Below, piece by piece: positions 47,919 through 56,589 of a stretch of 64,000 bases of DNA. The notes below the pieces were generated by a model that worked only from the letters and a program-made list of their open reading frames with translations, ran no database searches and was not told where the DNA came from. This DNA comes from Verrucomicrobiota bacterium. GTDB taxonomy: Bacteria; Verrucomicrobiota; Verrucomicrobiia; Opitutales; Opitutaceae. The DNA lies in the NCBI GenBank assembly GCA_016222805.1, contig JACRQG010000007.1, positions 186,001-250,000 of the forward strand, read 5' to 3'. A program made the translations under genes and the position numbers. Numbering within the stretch: position 1 is the first letter of the stretch; each line of letters opens with the position of its first letter.

Positions 47919-50900
47919 TCAAGAGGCGGAGCGGCGCCGCCCACGCCGGCGAAAGAAGGCGAGAGCGAGCGCAGCCGCTCCGGCGGCGGCGGCGTAGGTC
48001 GAGGGCTCGGGGATGGCGGAGGCGCCGGTGTAGACGAGGTCCAGGTTGTTGCCGACCTGGGCCAGTGACCAGGTGCCGGTGAAGGGGTTGGCGAAACCGC
48101 TCGTGTTGATGGCGAAGGCGGAGGAGTTGAAGCCGCTGATCCCGCCGGTGGTGGTGGCGACGGTGAACGAGTAGTTGGCGCCAGAGGTGAAATCGAAGGC
48201 CGGACCGGCGGTGTTGCCGGCGGAGGGGTTCAACGAGCGCAGGGTGAAGTTGAACTTGCTGGCGGGAGTCGCCGTGATCGAGAGGCTGCCGGAAATCGCC
48301 AGAAGGTCCCAGCCGACGCCGGCGGTGCTGACCGCATCGTTGATCTCCCAAAGATAGGTGCCACCTCCCTGCCACGTGGCGGAGCCGGTGGAAAGGATGC
48401 CGGGAGAACTGCCCGGCGAGACTGTGCCGGCCAAGGTCAGCGGGCCCGTGAAGCGCCCGGTCCCGGAGAGGGTGGCGCCGGCGGCAACGCTGACGCTGCC
48501 GGTGCCGAAGGCGGAACCGGAGGCGTTGAAGAGGTTCACGGTTCCGGCGGAGATGACCGTGTTGCCACCGTAGGTGTTGGCGCCGACCAGCGCGAGGGTG
48601 CCGGAACCGAGTTTGGTCAGGCCAAAGGTGCCGCCGGACTGGCCGATGGTGCCGGTAAAGAGGGCGGTGCTGCCGGTGCCGACCGTGAGGGTGCGCGAAC
48701 CGGTGAGCGTCGCGGCGCCCGAGAGGGTGAGGGCGGGACTGTTCGAGATGTCGAAGTTGCCTTGCAGGCTCAGCGGATTGGCGAGCGTGCGGGCGGTGCC
48801 GGGGGCCTGCAACGAGCCGCCCTGCAACGTGAGGGTGCCGGTGCCGAGCGCCGAATTATGGGAGACGGAAAGGGTCCCCGCCTGCAGGGTGGTGCCGCCG
48901 CCATAGGTGTTGGCGCCGGAGAGGGACAAAGTGCCGGCGCCGGTCTTGGTGAGGGCGCCGCCGTTTGTGATCAATCCGCTCAGCGTCAGCGATTGGCCGT
49001 TGGTGTTGATGACATTGGAGCCGCCCAACACCGCCACGGGGGCGGAGAGACTCACGCCCACGTCGGTGCGCAGCGTGCCGCCGTTCAAGGTCAGACTGGC
49101 GCTGCCCAGCGCACTGGGGTGTCCGAGCGCCAGGGTGCCGCCGGTCATGGTCAGGGATCCGCCAAACGAGTTGGCCCCGGTCAAACTGAGCAGTCCGGCC
49201 CCGGATTTCGTCAGTACGATGGACCCGCCGGACTGGGACACCACCCCGGAGATCACCAGGTCGGCGGCGGCGCCGCCTTCGGCGATCGACAGGGTATGCG
49301 TGGCTCCGGTGGTGAAGCTGACTGGGGCACTGATGACGGATGACGCGGAACTGGCGCTGGTGGTGATGCCGCCGCCGTTGACAAACTGGAGCTGACCGCT
49401 GGCGGTCGCTGTCACCGTGCCACCCGTGAGGAAGAGCCCGGCGGCGCCGACGGATTCGGCGACTCCGTTGAGGGCCAACTGGCCACCGTTGATCGTGATG
49501 GCCGCAGAGTCGGTCACCTGGTTCGCGGCGCCGATCACGGCGGTGGCGCCGGCATTCACCACCAGCGGGCCCGCGAGGGCGGAACCGCCGGAGCGGGCGA
49601 GGAAGAGCGTACCGCCGGTGACGGTGGTGGTTCCGCCAAAGGTGCTGGCGCCGGTGAGGGCCAATGTTCCGCCGCCGTCCTTGGTGAGTCCGTACGTGCC
49701 ACCGGATTGACCGATGGCCCCGGAGATCGTGACGCCGGTGCCCGTGGCGACAGTGAGGGTCGGGGACTGGAGCAGGCTCACGGTGCCGGCCAGGGCCGGC
49801 GCATTGCCGGAGAAGGCGACGTTGCCCGCGAGGGTGACGGCATTGCCAAGCACCAGGCCGGCGGTGGACTGCAGCGTGCCGCCGTTGAGGGTGAGCGTTC
49901 CCGTACCAAGGGCGGAGGTGTGGCCGACGAAAAGCGTGCCGGCGGAGAGCGTGACGCCGCCGGTGAAGGTGTTGTTGCCGGAGAGGGTAAGTGTGCCGAC
50001 GCCGGTCTTGGCGAGGGCCCCGATGCTGCCGGCGCCACCGTTGGAGATGACGCCGGTCACGGTGGCGGAGCCGAGGGTATCGAGCGTGACGGTGCGATTG
50101 CCGCCCAGGCTGCCGAGGGCCAGATTGGCGAAGGTGACCGCATTGGCGATCGTGAGCGTGTGGCTGCCGCCGTAATTGGTGAGCGTGCCGGTGAAGGTCA
50201 GGGGAGACGAGCCGCCGATGGTGGAGTGGTCGACGAGGGCGACGGGATTGGAGAGGCTACGGCTGGTGCCGTCGCCGGCGAGGGTGCCGCCATTGAGGGA
50301 AAGCGTGCCGGTGCCGAGGGCGGCGTTGTGGCCGACCACAATTGTGCCCTGGGTGAGAGAGACTCCGCCGGAAAAGGTGTTGGCGCCCGAGAGGACGGTG
50401 GTCGCACCTCCCTGGTGGCTGAGGCTCCCCGGGCCCGCAAGGGTGCCGGAGTAGGTGCTGTTGCCGGAGGCGCCGGTGACCACCACCGAGGAGACGTTGT
50501 CCCCAAACGTGATCGTGCCATTGCCCGTCAGGGCGCCAACCGAGAGCGTACCGGAGGCCAGGGCGACGGGGCCGCCGAGCACGATCGTCCCGTTGTTGGT
50601 GAAGGGTTGGGCCGTGGCATGACTCGCGCCGCCGTTGAATCGCAGCGTGCCGCCGGACGCGTTGGTGGTGAGGTTGCCGAGGGCGGTGGTGTTGGTGGTG
50701 GCGTTGAGGAACTGGCCGGTGCCGGTGACCGTGAGTTCGGCGGCGTTGGTGCGGAGATCGGCTCCGGTGACGGCGATTGTGCCGGCGGCCTCGTAGCGCC
50801 CGCCGGTAAGCGTGTTGGTCACGGAGGAATAGTTGGTGAACGCGCCGTTGGCCGTGTTGATTTCCAGCCGGGCGCCGGCTTCGGCGCGAAAGAGACCCTG

Positions 50901-53900
50901 GTTGGTCACCCCGCCGGTGCCAGGGTTCAGCAGCAGGGTGCCGCCGAGGGCGCGGACGGTGCCGGCGGCCTGGTTGATGAGACCGAGCCGGGTATCGCCG
51001 ATCGTGCCGGCCCCGCTGAGCGTGTTGTCGGCGTTGGTCAGCGTGGGAGCCGTGCCGCTCGGGGCCGTCAGCCGGCCGCTGGCGCTCCAGACGTTGCTGG
51101 TGACGCCACCGACGGTCTGCTCGATGAGCGCGCCGAGCCGGATCTCGCCGCCGCCCGAGAGCGTCGTGTTGCCCGGGAACGAGAGCGTGCCGGCGATGCC
51201 GGCCGAGTTGTCCCCGGAGGCGCCCACATTGACGCGCCCGGCATTGGAGGCGTCGCCGGCCCACCGGAGGGAGCTGCTCTTGTCGATGTCGATCAGCCCG
51301 TCGGAGGCGTTGCGGAAGTTCGCGTTGATCACGGGGACGGTGGAGACCCCCGGTTGGTGGACGAGCAGCGAGCCGTGATTGACGAACTGGGCGGAGCCTT
51401 CCAGCCGGCTGTTGTTCCGCATCACGAGTGAGCCGTAATGGAGGAAGGGCTGCGCGCCCGTGATCTCGAGGATGGCGGGATCGACCGGGTTGCCGACATC
51501 GAGCAGCGTGAGGGTGGAGCCGGCGGCGGACGACAGGGAGGTGCCGTCGAGCCTGACCCGGCCGCCGTAGATTTCGACGCGGCCAGCGGTCTGGAGATCG
51601 AACACGCCGCCGAGGAGATTGGCATCGTCGAGCGTCAAAAGACCGCCGGGGGTGACCTCGACGCGGCCGCCGTTCACGGTGGAGACGCCGATCCACATCC
51701 GGTTGGCGGCGATGAGGCGACCGGCGGTGGCGCCTTCGAAGTTGGTGACGGTGGTGTTGTAGATCGTGAGTTGGCTGGGGACCACGGTGGGCTGGCTGAA
51801 GTCGGACACCCCGCCGACGAGGGGATAGGTCAGCGAGTTGCCGGAACGGATGATGCCGCTGTTCACGAGGGCGGACGGCGCCGAGTTCTGAAAGTAGAGG
51901 CCGGCGGAGCCGATCGACTCGATGGTGCCGCGGTTGACGAGCTTGGCCGTGATGGAGCCGGCGCCCGCGATCAGGTGGGTGGCGGAGTTGGTCAGGGTGC
52001 CGCCGCTGTCGATGATGCCGTTGCCGGAAAAGTTCGTGAGTTGGAGGCTGCCGGTGCCGGCGAGTGTGACATTGCCGGTCACGCCGAAGGTGGCGGGACT
52101 GGTGCCGGAGTGCTGCAGGAGGATGACGCCATTGTTCGAAACGGTAGCGCCACCAGCGACACTCAGGAGGCCCTGGCGGACGACGAAGCCGGAATCGGAG
52201 CTGGTGGCGAGGGTGCCCGTGGACTGGACGGTGAAGGTGGCGCCGACGGGTGTTTCGAACTTGGCCCGGTTGGCGAGACGGAGCGCGCCACCGAGCGTGG
52301 TGAGGCCGAGGCCGTCGATGCTGGAGCTTGCGCCGGTCTTGCGGCGGAATCTCCAGCTATCGCCGCTGAGGGTGAGGTCCGAACCGCTGGCGAGGCCGGT
52401 GATCGGGGTTCCCTTGTATTCCAAGGTGCCGGCCAGCACGAGCTGGCCGATGCCGGAGAGGAGACCGCTCGTGCTGACGTTGGTCCAGTTCGCGGTATCG
52501 GCGAAGGTCTTGTTGCCGAACGAACTCAAGGTCGAGCCGGCCCCGATCGTGATCGTGCCGGTGTTGGTGAGGGTCTCGACGAAGCCGAGCCAGCCGCTGG
52601 AACCGGACAATGCAATGGTTCCGGTGTTGGTGAGGGCCGAGTTGCTCTTGAGCACGTAGCTACTGCCGAGGGACAGGGTGCCGCGGTTGATGGCGAGATA
52701 GGAAAGGGCGGACTGGTTGAAGAACTGATTGTAGAACTCGCCCCCGAGCATGTTGATGGTGGTGCCGGCGCCGATCTCGCGGATGTTCGGGGCACCCAGG
52801 TTGCCGGTGCCGTAGGCGATGGTGCCGCCGACGTTCCAGGTGCCGCCGGTGAGCGTGCCGGTGCGGGAGTCGAGGTTGACGTTGGAGAAGTTGCCCAGCG
52901 TGCCGTCCACCTCGATCCGGCCGTTCTGCTCGAGATTGAGCGTGCCGTTGTTGGTGAAGTTGTAATCGAAGCTGCTGTGAAAAACCTCCAGGGTGCCCTT
53001 GCGAACGGTGAGGGTCCGGCCGGCCGCATTGTTGAAGTTGCCTCCGACGGTGAGCTTGGTGTCGACGTCGAAGATCCCCATCCCGCCGTTGTTAACCAGG
53101 CCCTGGCTGAGCGTCTGCCTCGCGCCGGTGTTGAGGATGAAGTTGCCGGTGTTGTTCGACAACGTGGCCAGCGCATCCTGGGGCACCCCGCCGTCGGGTT
53201 GGAGGTTGCTGATGCGCGGGTCCGCAGAGGGTCCGGCCAGGGTCAGGTTGCCGCTGTTGGTCGTGATCGTGTAACCGGGAAAATAGACCGGGGTGTCGCC
53301 GGGAAGGACGGGAATGCCGGTGTTGACCGCACCCTGGTAGGCGATCTGCCCGTTGAGGTAGTAGTTGCCCGAGAGGACACCCGAGGCGTTGACGCCGGTG
53401 AAGCCGTTCGGGTTCGTGACGAGGAGCTTGCCGCCGCCCTGGACGAAGAGCAGTCCGGAATTCGCGAAAGTCGTGGTCGTCAGTTGATCGTAGAGATCGA
53501 GGATGCCGGTGTTGGTGAAGGCGCGGCCGGTGTTGAGCGCGGACTTGAGCGTGAGCGTGCCGCTGTTGCTGCCGAGGGTGGCGAGGGCATTGCCCAGGGT
53601 CCCGCCGACGGTGGTGCTGTTCTGCAGGCTTCCCCCGTAGTTGAGCGTGAGATTGGCCTGGTTGGCGGTGAGGGAGGGGCCGACGTAGGTAAACGTGCCG
53701 CCGAGGTCGTAGGTGCCGCCGCTGAGCACGCCGCTGGCGTTGACGTTCGCAAAACCGTTGGCGGCGGTGATGTTCAGCGTGCTGCCGTTGCCGGTCTGAA
53801 TCCGGCCGAGATTGTTGAGCCCCGGTGTATCCAGCCGGTTGGCGCTGGCCCCGCTCCCTGCCGCCAGTTCCAGTGAGGCGTTGGCGGCGACCGTCAAGGA

Positions 53901-55352
53901 GGTGTTGTTCAGGTACAGTGAACCGGCGGAAAGAAAGAGGCGTCCGTTTTCCGCGATGCTTGAGGTGCTGAAGCTGCCGACGAGCCCGGGGATATTCACG
54001 CTCTGGTTGGCGGTGACGTTGCCGATGGTCGGGGCGACGTTGGTGAGGCTGCGGCCCAGTTGGCTGATGTTCAGCCCCGTGCCGGTGACGTTGAACGTGC
54101 TGTCGACCAGCCCGATGTTGGTCGAAGTCGACGTGTCGTAGGTGAAGAGCGGTCCGAGGGTACCGCCGGAACTGAAGAAACTGTAGCCATAGGTCGCCGC
54201 ATCGAGGGAAAAGCTGCCGCCGAGGATCAGGTCGGTGTTGTTGCGCAGCGTCGGCGTGAGGAAGAACTCGGGAAAGATGGCGACGTCGCCGGCGGGTTTG
54301 GCGAAGGTGATGGGTTGCGACAGGTTGGTGACGACGAGCGCGTTCGTGGTGACGACGCCGCTGGGAGTGCTGTAGGTCAGCGGCGTGCTGGAACGCAGGA
54401 TCATGCCGAGGCCCGGGTTGACGGTGATTTCCTGGGCCAGTCCGAGGCTGACGCCGACGTTCACGCTGAGATCCCGCTTGGTGAAACCGATGGGCCCGAC
54501 GTTGAGGGAGGTATCCAGTGGGTTGAAGGGAAGGCCGGCGGCCCACGTGGCGATGGCGAGGAGATCGGCGTTGAGGCTAAGGATGCCGGGCTGGGAGGCG
54601 CTGGTGGTGAGGGCGGCGCCCGAGTTGGCGTTGAGCGAAGGCGGGACCACCGTGAGTGAGCCCGGAGTCGCCAGCTTGGGGGTGTTGGCGACCGTGAAGG
54701 GCGGCGGCAGAGGGAGGGTAATGCCGCCGCCGATATCCAGGGGCATGCCCGAGAAAGTGAGCGTGTTGTTGGCGAACGACGCGACAGGAACGCTGAAGTT
54801 GGTATTGAGCACTTGGACGCTACCTCCGGTCCGGTCGAAGAAGGCCACCTCACCCCCGATCGTGGCGGTGGCCTGGATCTTCGCGGTCACGTCGAAGCCT
54901 GCGGAGGCAAATGTGGAGGCGACGTAGGATGTGCCGGAGGGAGGTGCGGCCAGCGTCGACGAGACGTTCAGGGTATGGGTGCCGGCGTTGGAGAGGTTGG
55001 TCGCGGATGAAATGGTCACGCGGTAGGGCAGGTTGACGTCGACGTGACCAGCCGTCGAAGTGAGCTGCACCCCGAGCCCAACCTGGCCCGAGGTCGAACC
55101 GAAGATCCGCCCGCCGAAATCTCCCACGGCGGTTTCCGTAATGCTCCCCACGCTGCCGCTGACGTTCCACGAAGTCCCGTAGAAATAGTTCGCATTGTTC
55201 GTCGCGACGCCGGAACCCCACATGTTGACGCCGCTGGCCGTGAACGTCGGGGTGTAGGTGATTGAGGACTGGGCCGCGGCCTCCAGCGGAAGGAAGGCGG
55301 CCGCGAGCGCCGGCAGGAGCCGGAACAACCCTGTGGGGGGGCGCACTCTCAT
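47919..55352 (-). CDS. Giant autotransporter-associated beta-strand repeat protein with PEP-CTERM tail
   Basis: This is a 2477-residue surface or matrix protein. It starts with a signal peptide (LLPALAAAFLPLEAAAQ) and a non-repeat region of about 450 residues. Many N-T/G-rich beta-helix repeats follow. In the C-terminal third are classical autotransporter-associated repeats of the form LTLSGNNTFTGGVTLSAGTL followed by GxxxALGTGTLTLNGGTL. Instead of an autotransporter beta-barrel it ends with IPEPSTYAAAAGAAALALAF and RRRGRRR, a PEP-CTERM sorting signal, so exosortase-dependent anchoring is expected. It lies directly downstream of a LytTR response regulator, with a pair of 9-bp direct repeats before it. 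Likely roles are adhesion or extracellular matrix. No frameshift is seen across 7.4 kb. Confidence 0.9.
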   Translation of the reverse strand: MRVRPPTGLFRLLPALAAAFLPLEAAAQSSITYTPTFTASGVNMWGSGVATNNANYFYGTSWNVSGSVGSITETAVGDFGGRIFGSTSGQVGLGVQLTSTAGHVDVNLPYRVTISSATNLSNAGTHTLNVSSTLAAPPSGTSYVASTFASAGFDVTAKIQATATIGGEVAFFDRTGGSVQVLNTNFSVPVASFANNTLTFSGMPLDIGGGITLPLPPPFTVANTPKLATPGSLTVVPPSLNANSGAALTTSASQPGILSLNADLLAIATWAAGLPFNPLDTSLNVGPIGFTKRDLSVNVGVSLGLAQEITVNPGLGMILRSSTPLTYSTPSGVVTTNALVVTNLSQPITFAKPAGDVAIFPEFFLTPTLRNNTDLILGGSFSLDAATYGYSFFSSGGTLGPLFTYDTSTSTNIGLVDSTFNVTGTGLNISQLGRSLTNVAPTIGNVTANQSVNIPGLVGSFSTSSIAENGRLFLSAGSLYLNNTSLTVAANASLELAAGSGASANRLDTPGLNNLGRIQTGNGSTLNITAANGFANVNASGVLSGGTYDLGGTFTYVGPSLTANQANLTLNYGGSLQNSTTVGGTLGNALATLGSNSGTLTLKSALNTGRAFTNTGILDLYDQLTTTTFANSGLLFVQGGGKLLVTNPNGFTGVNASGVLSGNYYLNGQIAYQGAVNTGIPVLPGDTPVYFPGYTITTNSGNLTLAGPSADPRISNLQPDGGVPQDALATLSNNTGNFILNTGARQTLSQGLVNNGGMGIFDVDTKLTVGGNFNNAAGRTLTVRKGTLEVFHSSFDYNFTNNGTLNLEQNGRIEVDGTLGNFSNVNLDSRTGTLTGGTWNVGGTIAYGTGNLGAPNIREIGAGTTINMLGGEFYNQFFNQSALSYLAINRGTLSLGSSYVLKSNSALTNTGTIALSGSSGWLGFVETLTNTGTITIGAGSTLSSFGNKTFADTANWTNVSTSGLLSGIGQLVLAGTLEYKGTPITGLASGSDLTLSGDSWRFRRKTGASSSIDGLGLTTLGGALRLANRAKFETPVGATFTVQSTGTLATSSDSGFVVRQGLLSVAGGATVSNNGVILLQHSGTSPATFGVTGNVTLAGTGSLQLTNFSGNGIIDSGGTLTNSATHLIAGAGSITAKLVNRGTIESIGSAGLYFQNSAPSALVNSGIIRSGNSLTYPLVGGVSDFSQPTVVPSQLTIYNTTVTNFEGATAGRLIAANRMWIGVSTVNGGRVEVTPGGLLTLDDANLLGGVFDLQTAGRVEIYGGRVRLDGTSLSSAAGSTLTLLDVGNPVDPAILEITGAQPFLHYGSLVMRNNSRLEGSAQFVNHGSLLVHQPGVSTVPVINANFRNASDGLIDIDKSSSLRWAGDASNAGRVNVGASGDNSAGIAGTLSFPGNTTLSGGGEIRLGALIEQTVGGVTSNVWSASGRLTAPSGTAPTLTNADNTLSGAGTIGDTRLGLINQAAGTVRALGGTLLLNPGTGGVTNQGLFRAEAGARLEINTANGAFTNYSSVTNTLTGGRYEAAGTIAVTGADLRTNAAELTVTGTGQFLNATTNTTALGNLTTNASGGTLRFNGGASHATAQPFTNNGTIVLGGPVALASGTLSVGALTGNGTITFGDNVSSVVVTGASGNSTYSGTLAGPGSLSHQGGATTVLSGANTFSGGVSLTQGTIVVGHNAALGTGTLSLNGGTLAGDGTSRSLSNPVALVDHSTIGGSSPLTFTGTLTNYGGSHTLTIANAVTFANLALGSLGGNRTVTLDTLGSATVTGVISNGGAGSIGALAKTGVGTLTLSGNNTFTGGVTLSAGTLFVGHTSALGTGTLTLNGGTLQSTAGLVLGNAVTLAGNVAFSGNAPALAGTVSLLQSPTLTVATGTGVTISGAIGQSGGTYGLTKDGGGTLALTGASTFGGTTTVTGGTLFLARSGGSALAGPLVVNAGATAVIGAANQVTDSAAITINGGQLALNGVAESVGAAGLFLTGGTVTATASGQLQFVNGGGITTSASSASSVISAPVSFTTGATHTLSIAEGGAAADLVISGVVSQSGGSIVLTKSGAGLLSLTGANSFGGSLTMTGGTLALGHPSALGSASLTLNGGTLRTDVGVSLSAPVAVLGGSNVINTNGQSLTLSGLITNGGALTKTGAGTLSLSGANTYGGGTTLQAGTLSVSHNSALGTGTLTLQGGSLQAPGTARTLANPLSLQGNFDISNSPALTLSGAATLTGSRTLTVGTGSTALFTGTIGQSGGTFGLTKLGSGTLALVGANTYGGNTVISAGTVNLFNASGSAFGTGSVSVAAGATLSGTGRFTGPLTLAGTVSPGSSPGILSTGSATWQGGGTYLWEINDAVSTAGVGWDLLAISGSLSITATPASKFNFTLRSLNPSAGNTAGPAFDFTSGANYSFTVATTTGGISGFNSSAFAINTSGFANPFTGTWSLAQVGNNLDLVYTGASAIPEPSTYAAAAGAAALALAFFRRRGRRRSAS

Positions 55353-55394
55353 GGCCCCCTGCTGGGCAAAGTGCGAAGGAGTTGCGACTGGCCA

Positions 55395-55423
55395 GTGACG
55401 AGCGACGCAGAAATGTGACGAGC
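55395..55423 (-). promoter_or_regulatory. Candidate LytTR operator: two 9-bp direct repeats
   Basis: GTGACGAGC occurs at 55395-55403 and again at 55415-55423 (GCTCGTCAC on the adhesin strand), 11 bp apart and 20 bp from start to start. They lie 43-71 bp upstream of the adhesin start codon, and the distal copy touches the response-regulator stop codon. LytTR-family regulators characteristically bind two 9-bp direct repeats about 12 bp apart. Confidence 0.5.
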
Positions 55424-56160
55424 TACGACGCCCGCGGGTCGGGCTCGGGCAGGTGGGGTCGCAGGTCCGCGAGGAAGGCCCGGCTGACGGGCACGGACAG
55501 ACGTACGCCGGTCAGTCGCAGTTCGGCGGTTTCGCGCGTGTCGCGGCGGTGCCCCTCGATGCACCGGAGGTTGACGAGCGCCTGGCGGTGGACGCGGCGG
55601 AAGTGGGTCGAAGGGAGCGAGTCCTCCCAGGCCTTGAGGGTGCGGCGGGTGAGGTACTGCTCACCGGAGCGCAAGTGCACGTGGGAGTAGTTCTCGTTCG
55701 AGAAGACGGCGCTGATTTCCGCCACGGGCACGAACCGGTCGCCATGATGGGTGCGGAGCAGGGCCTGGTCGTCACTGCGAAACGTGGGCGTGGTGTCAGT
55801 CGCGGATTCCCGCATCCGTTCCAGGCGGCCCAGGGAGGCGGCAAGGCGTTCGGGTGTGACCGGCTTGAGGAGGTAGTCGAGGGCGTTGACCTCGAAGGCC
55901 CGCAGGGCGTGTTGATCAAACGCCGTGACGAAGATGACGGCTGCCTCCGGGCGGATGGCGGGGACAAGGTCGAAGCCCGTCCCTCCGCGGAGCTGGATGT
56001 CGAGGAAAACGAGGTCGTAGTTGTCGCGGGCGAGCAGGGTGCGCGCCTGCCCGATGGTACCCGCCTCTCCGACGATCGTGAGGCGAGGATGCGCGGAAAG
56101 CCGCTCCCGCAAGTCGGCGCGGGCAGGGGGCTCGTCGTCGATGAGAAGGGCGCGTCGCAT
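55423..56160 (-). CDS. LytTR-family response regulator
   Basis: This 245-residue cytoplasmic two-component regulator has a receiver domain at about 1-120: the acidic pair in LLIDDEPPARADL, the phospho-acceptor Asp54 in YDLVFLDIQLRGGTGF, VTAFDQHALRAFEVNALDYL, and the Lys of LLKPVTPERL. A LytTR DNA-binding domain covers about 140-240 (ISAVFSNENYSHVHLRSGEQ, HFRRVHRQALVNL). The AlgR/LytR/AgrA type is clear. The partner is very likely the GHKL kinase encoded upstream on the same strand, separated by 429 bp with two palindromic repeats. The target is probably the giant adhesin gene 70 bp downstream. Confidence 0.94.
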   Translation of the reverse strand: MRRALLIDDEPPARADLRERLSAHPRLTIVGEAGTIGQARTLLARDNYDLVFLDIQLRGGTGFDLVPAIRPEAAVIFVTAFDQHALRAFEVNALDYLLKPVTPERLAASLGRLERMRESATDTTPTFRSDDQALLRTHHGDRFVPVAEISAVFSNENYSHVHLRSGEQYLTRRTLKAWEDSLPSTHFRRVHRQALVNLRCIEGHRRDTRETAELRLTGVRLSVPVSRAFLADLRPHLPEPDPRAS

Positions 56161-56269
56161 CAGAGGTTTGCATCATGGCGAGTCGGCCCCGATCGGCAAG
56201 CGGATGCGCCTGGCAACAGTAACTGTGCTGGTATCGATCCACCTTGAACCGTTTCACGACGATCGCGAT

Positions 56270-56523
56270 GTAGCCGGGGACGGTGACCGCGGCTGGCACG
56301 ATCGATCTCCTGGTCCAGTCCGGCCTCGGCGAGGCCGGCTACATCCTGCGATATCTCGTCCATGGGTGGCGACCTTGAGCCCCGTTGGGATTCCCCCGGG
56401 CCAGGGGAGTGATTATCGAACCACTCCGGACCTTTTCCGACGATCGCGATGTAGCCGGGGGCGGCGACCCCGGCTGGGACGATCGATCTCTTGATCCAGG
56501 CCGGCCTCAGCGAGGCCGGCTAC
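56270..56523. repeat. Tandem pair of GTAGCCGG...CCGGCTAC palindromes
   Basis: Two copies, 56270-56342 and 56451-56523, repeat with a 181-bp period. Both are preceded by CGACGATCGCGAT, contain ACGATCGATCTC in the loop, and end in CCGGCTACATCCTGC. They fill the 429-bp space between the histidine kinase and response regulator genes, where no coding sequence is supported. Confidence 0.75.
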
Positions 56524-56589
56524 ATCCTGCAGGGAATCATCCGCTGGTGTGTCGGGGAGCGGCAGTCCGCAGGTGGGGCTCAGCCGTCG

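Noticed and set aside
49707-53876. Long plus-strand frames (49707-51431 and 51438-53876) opposite the giant adhesin gene
   Set aside because: Their Gly/Ala/Glu/Arg-rich composition mirrors the Gly/Thr/Asn repeats of the real gene on the other strand, and they carry no recognisable domain.
47919-55352. Regularly spaced DNA repeats resembling a CRISPR-like or satellite array
   Set aside because: They are degenerate, of variable length, and lie in an open frame that encodes beta-strand repeats. No cas genes are present.
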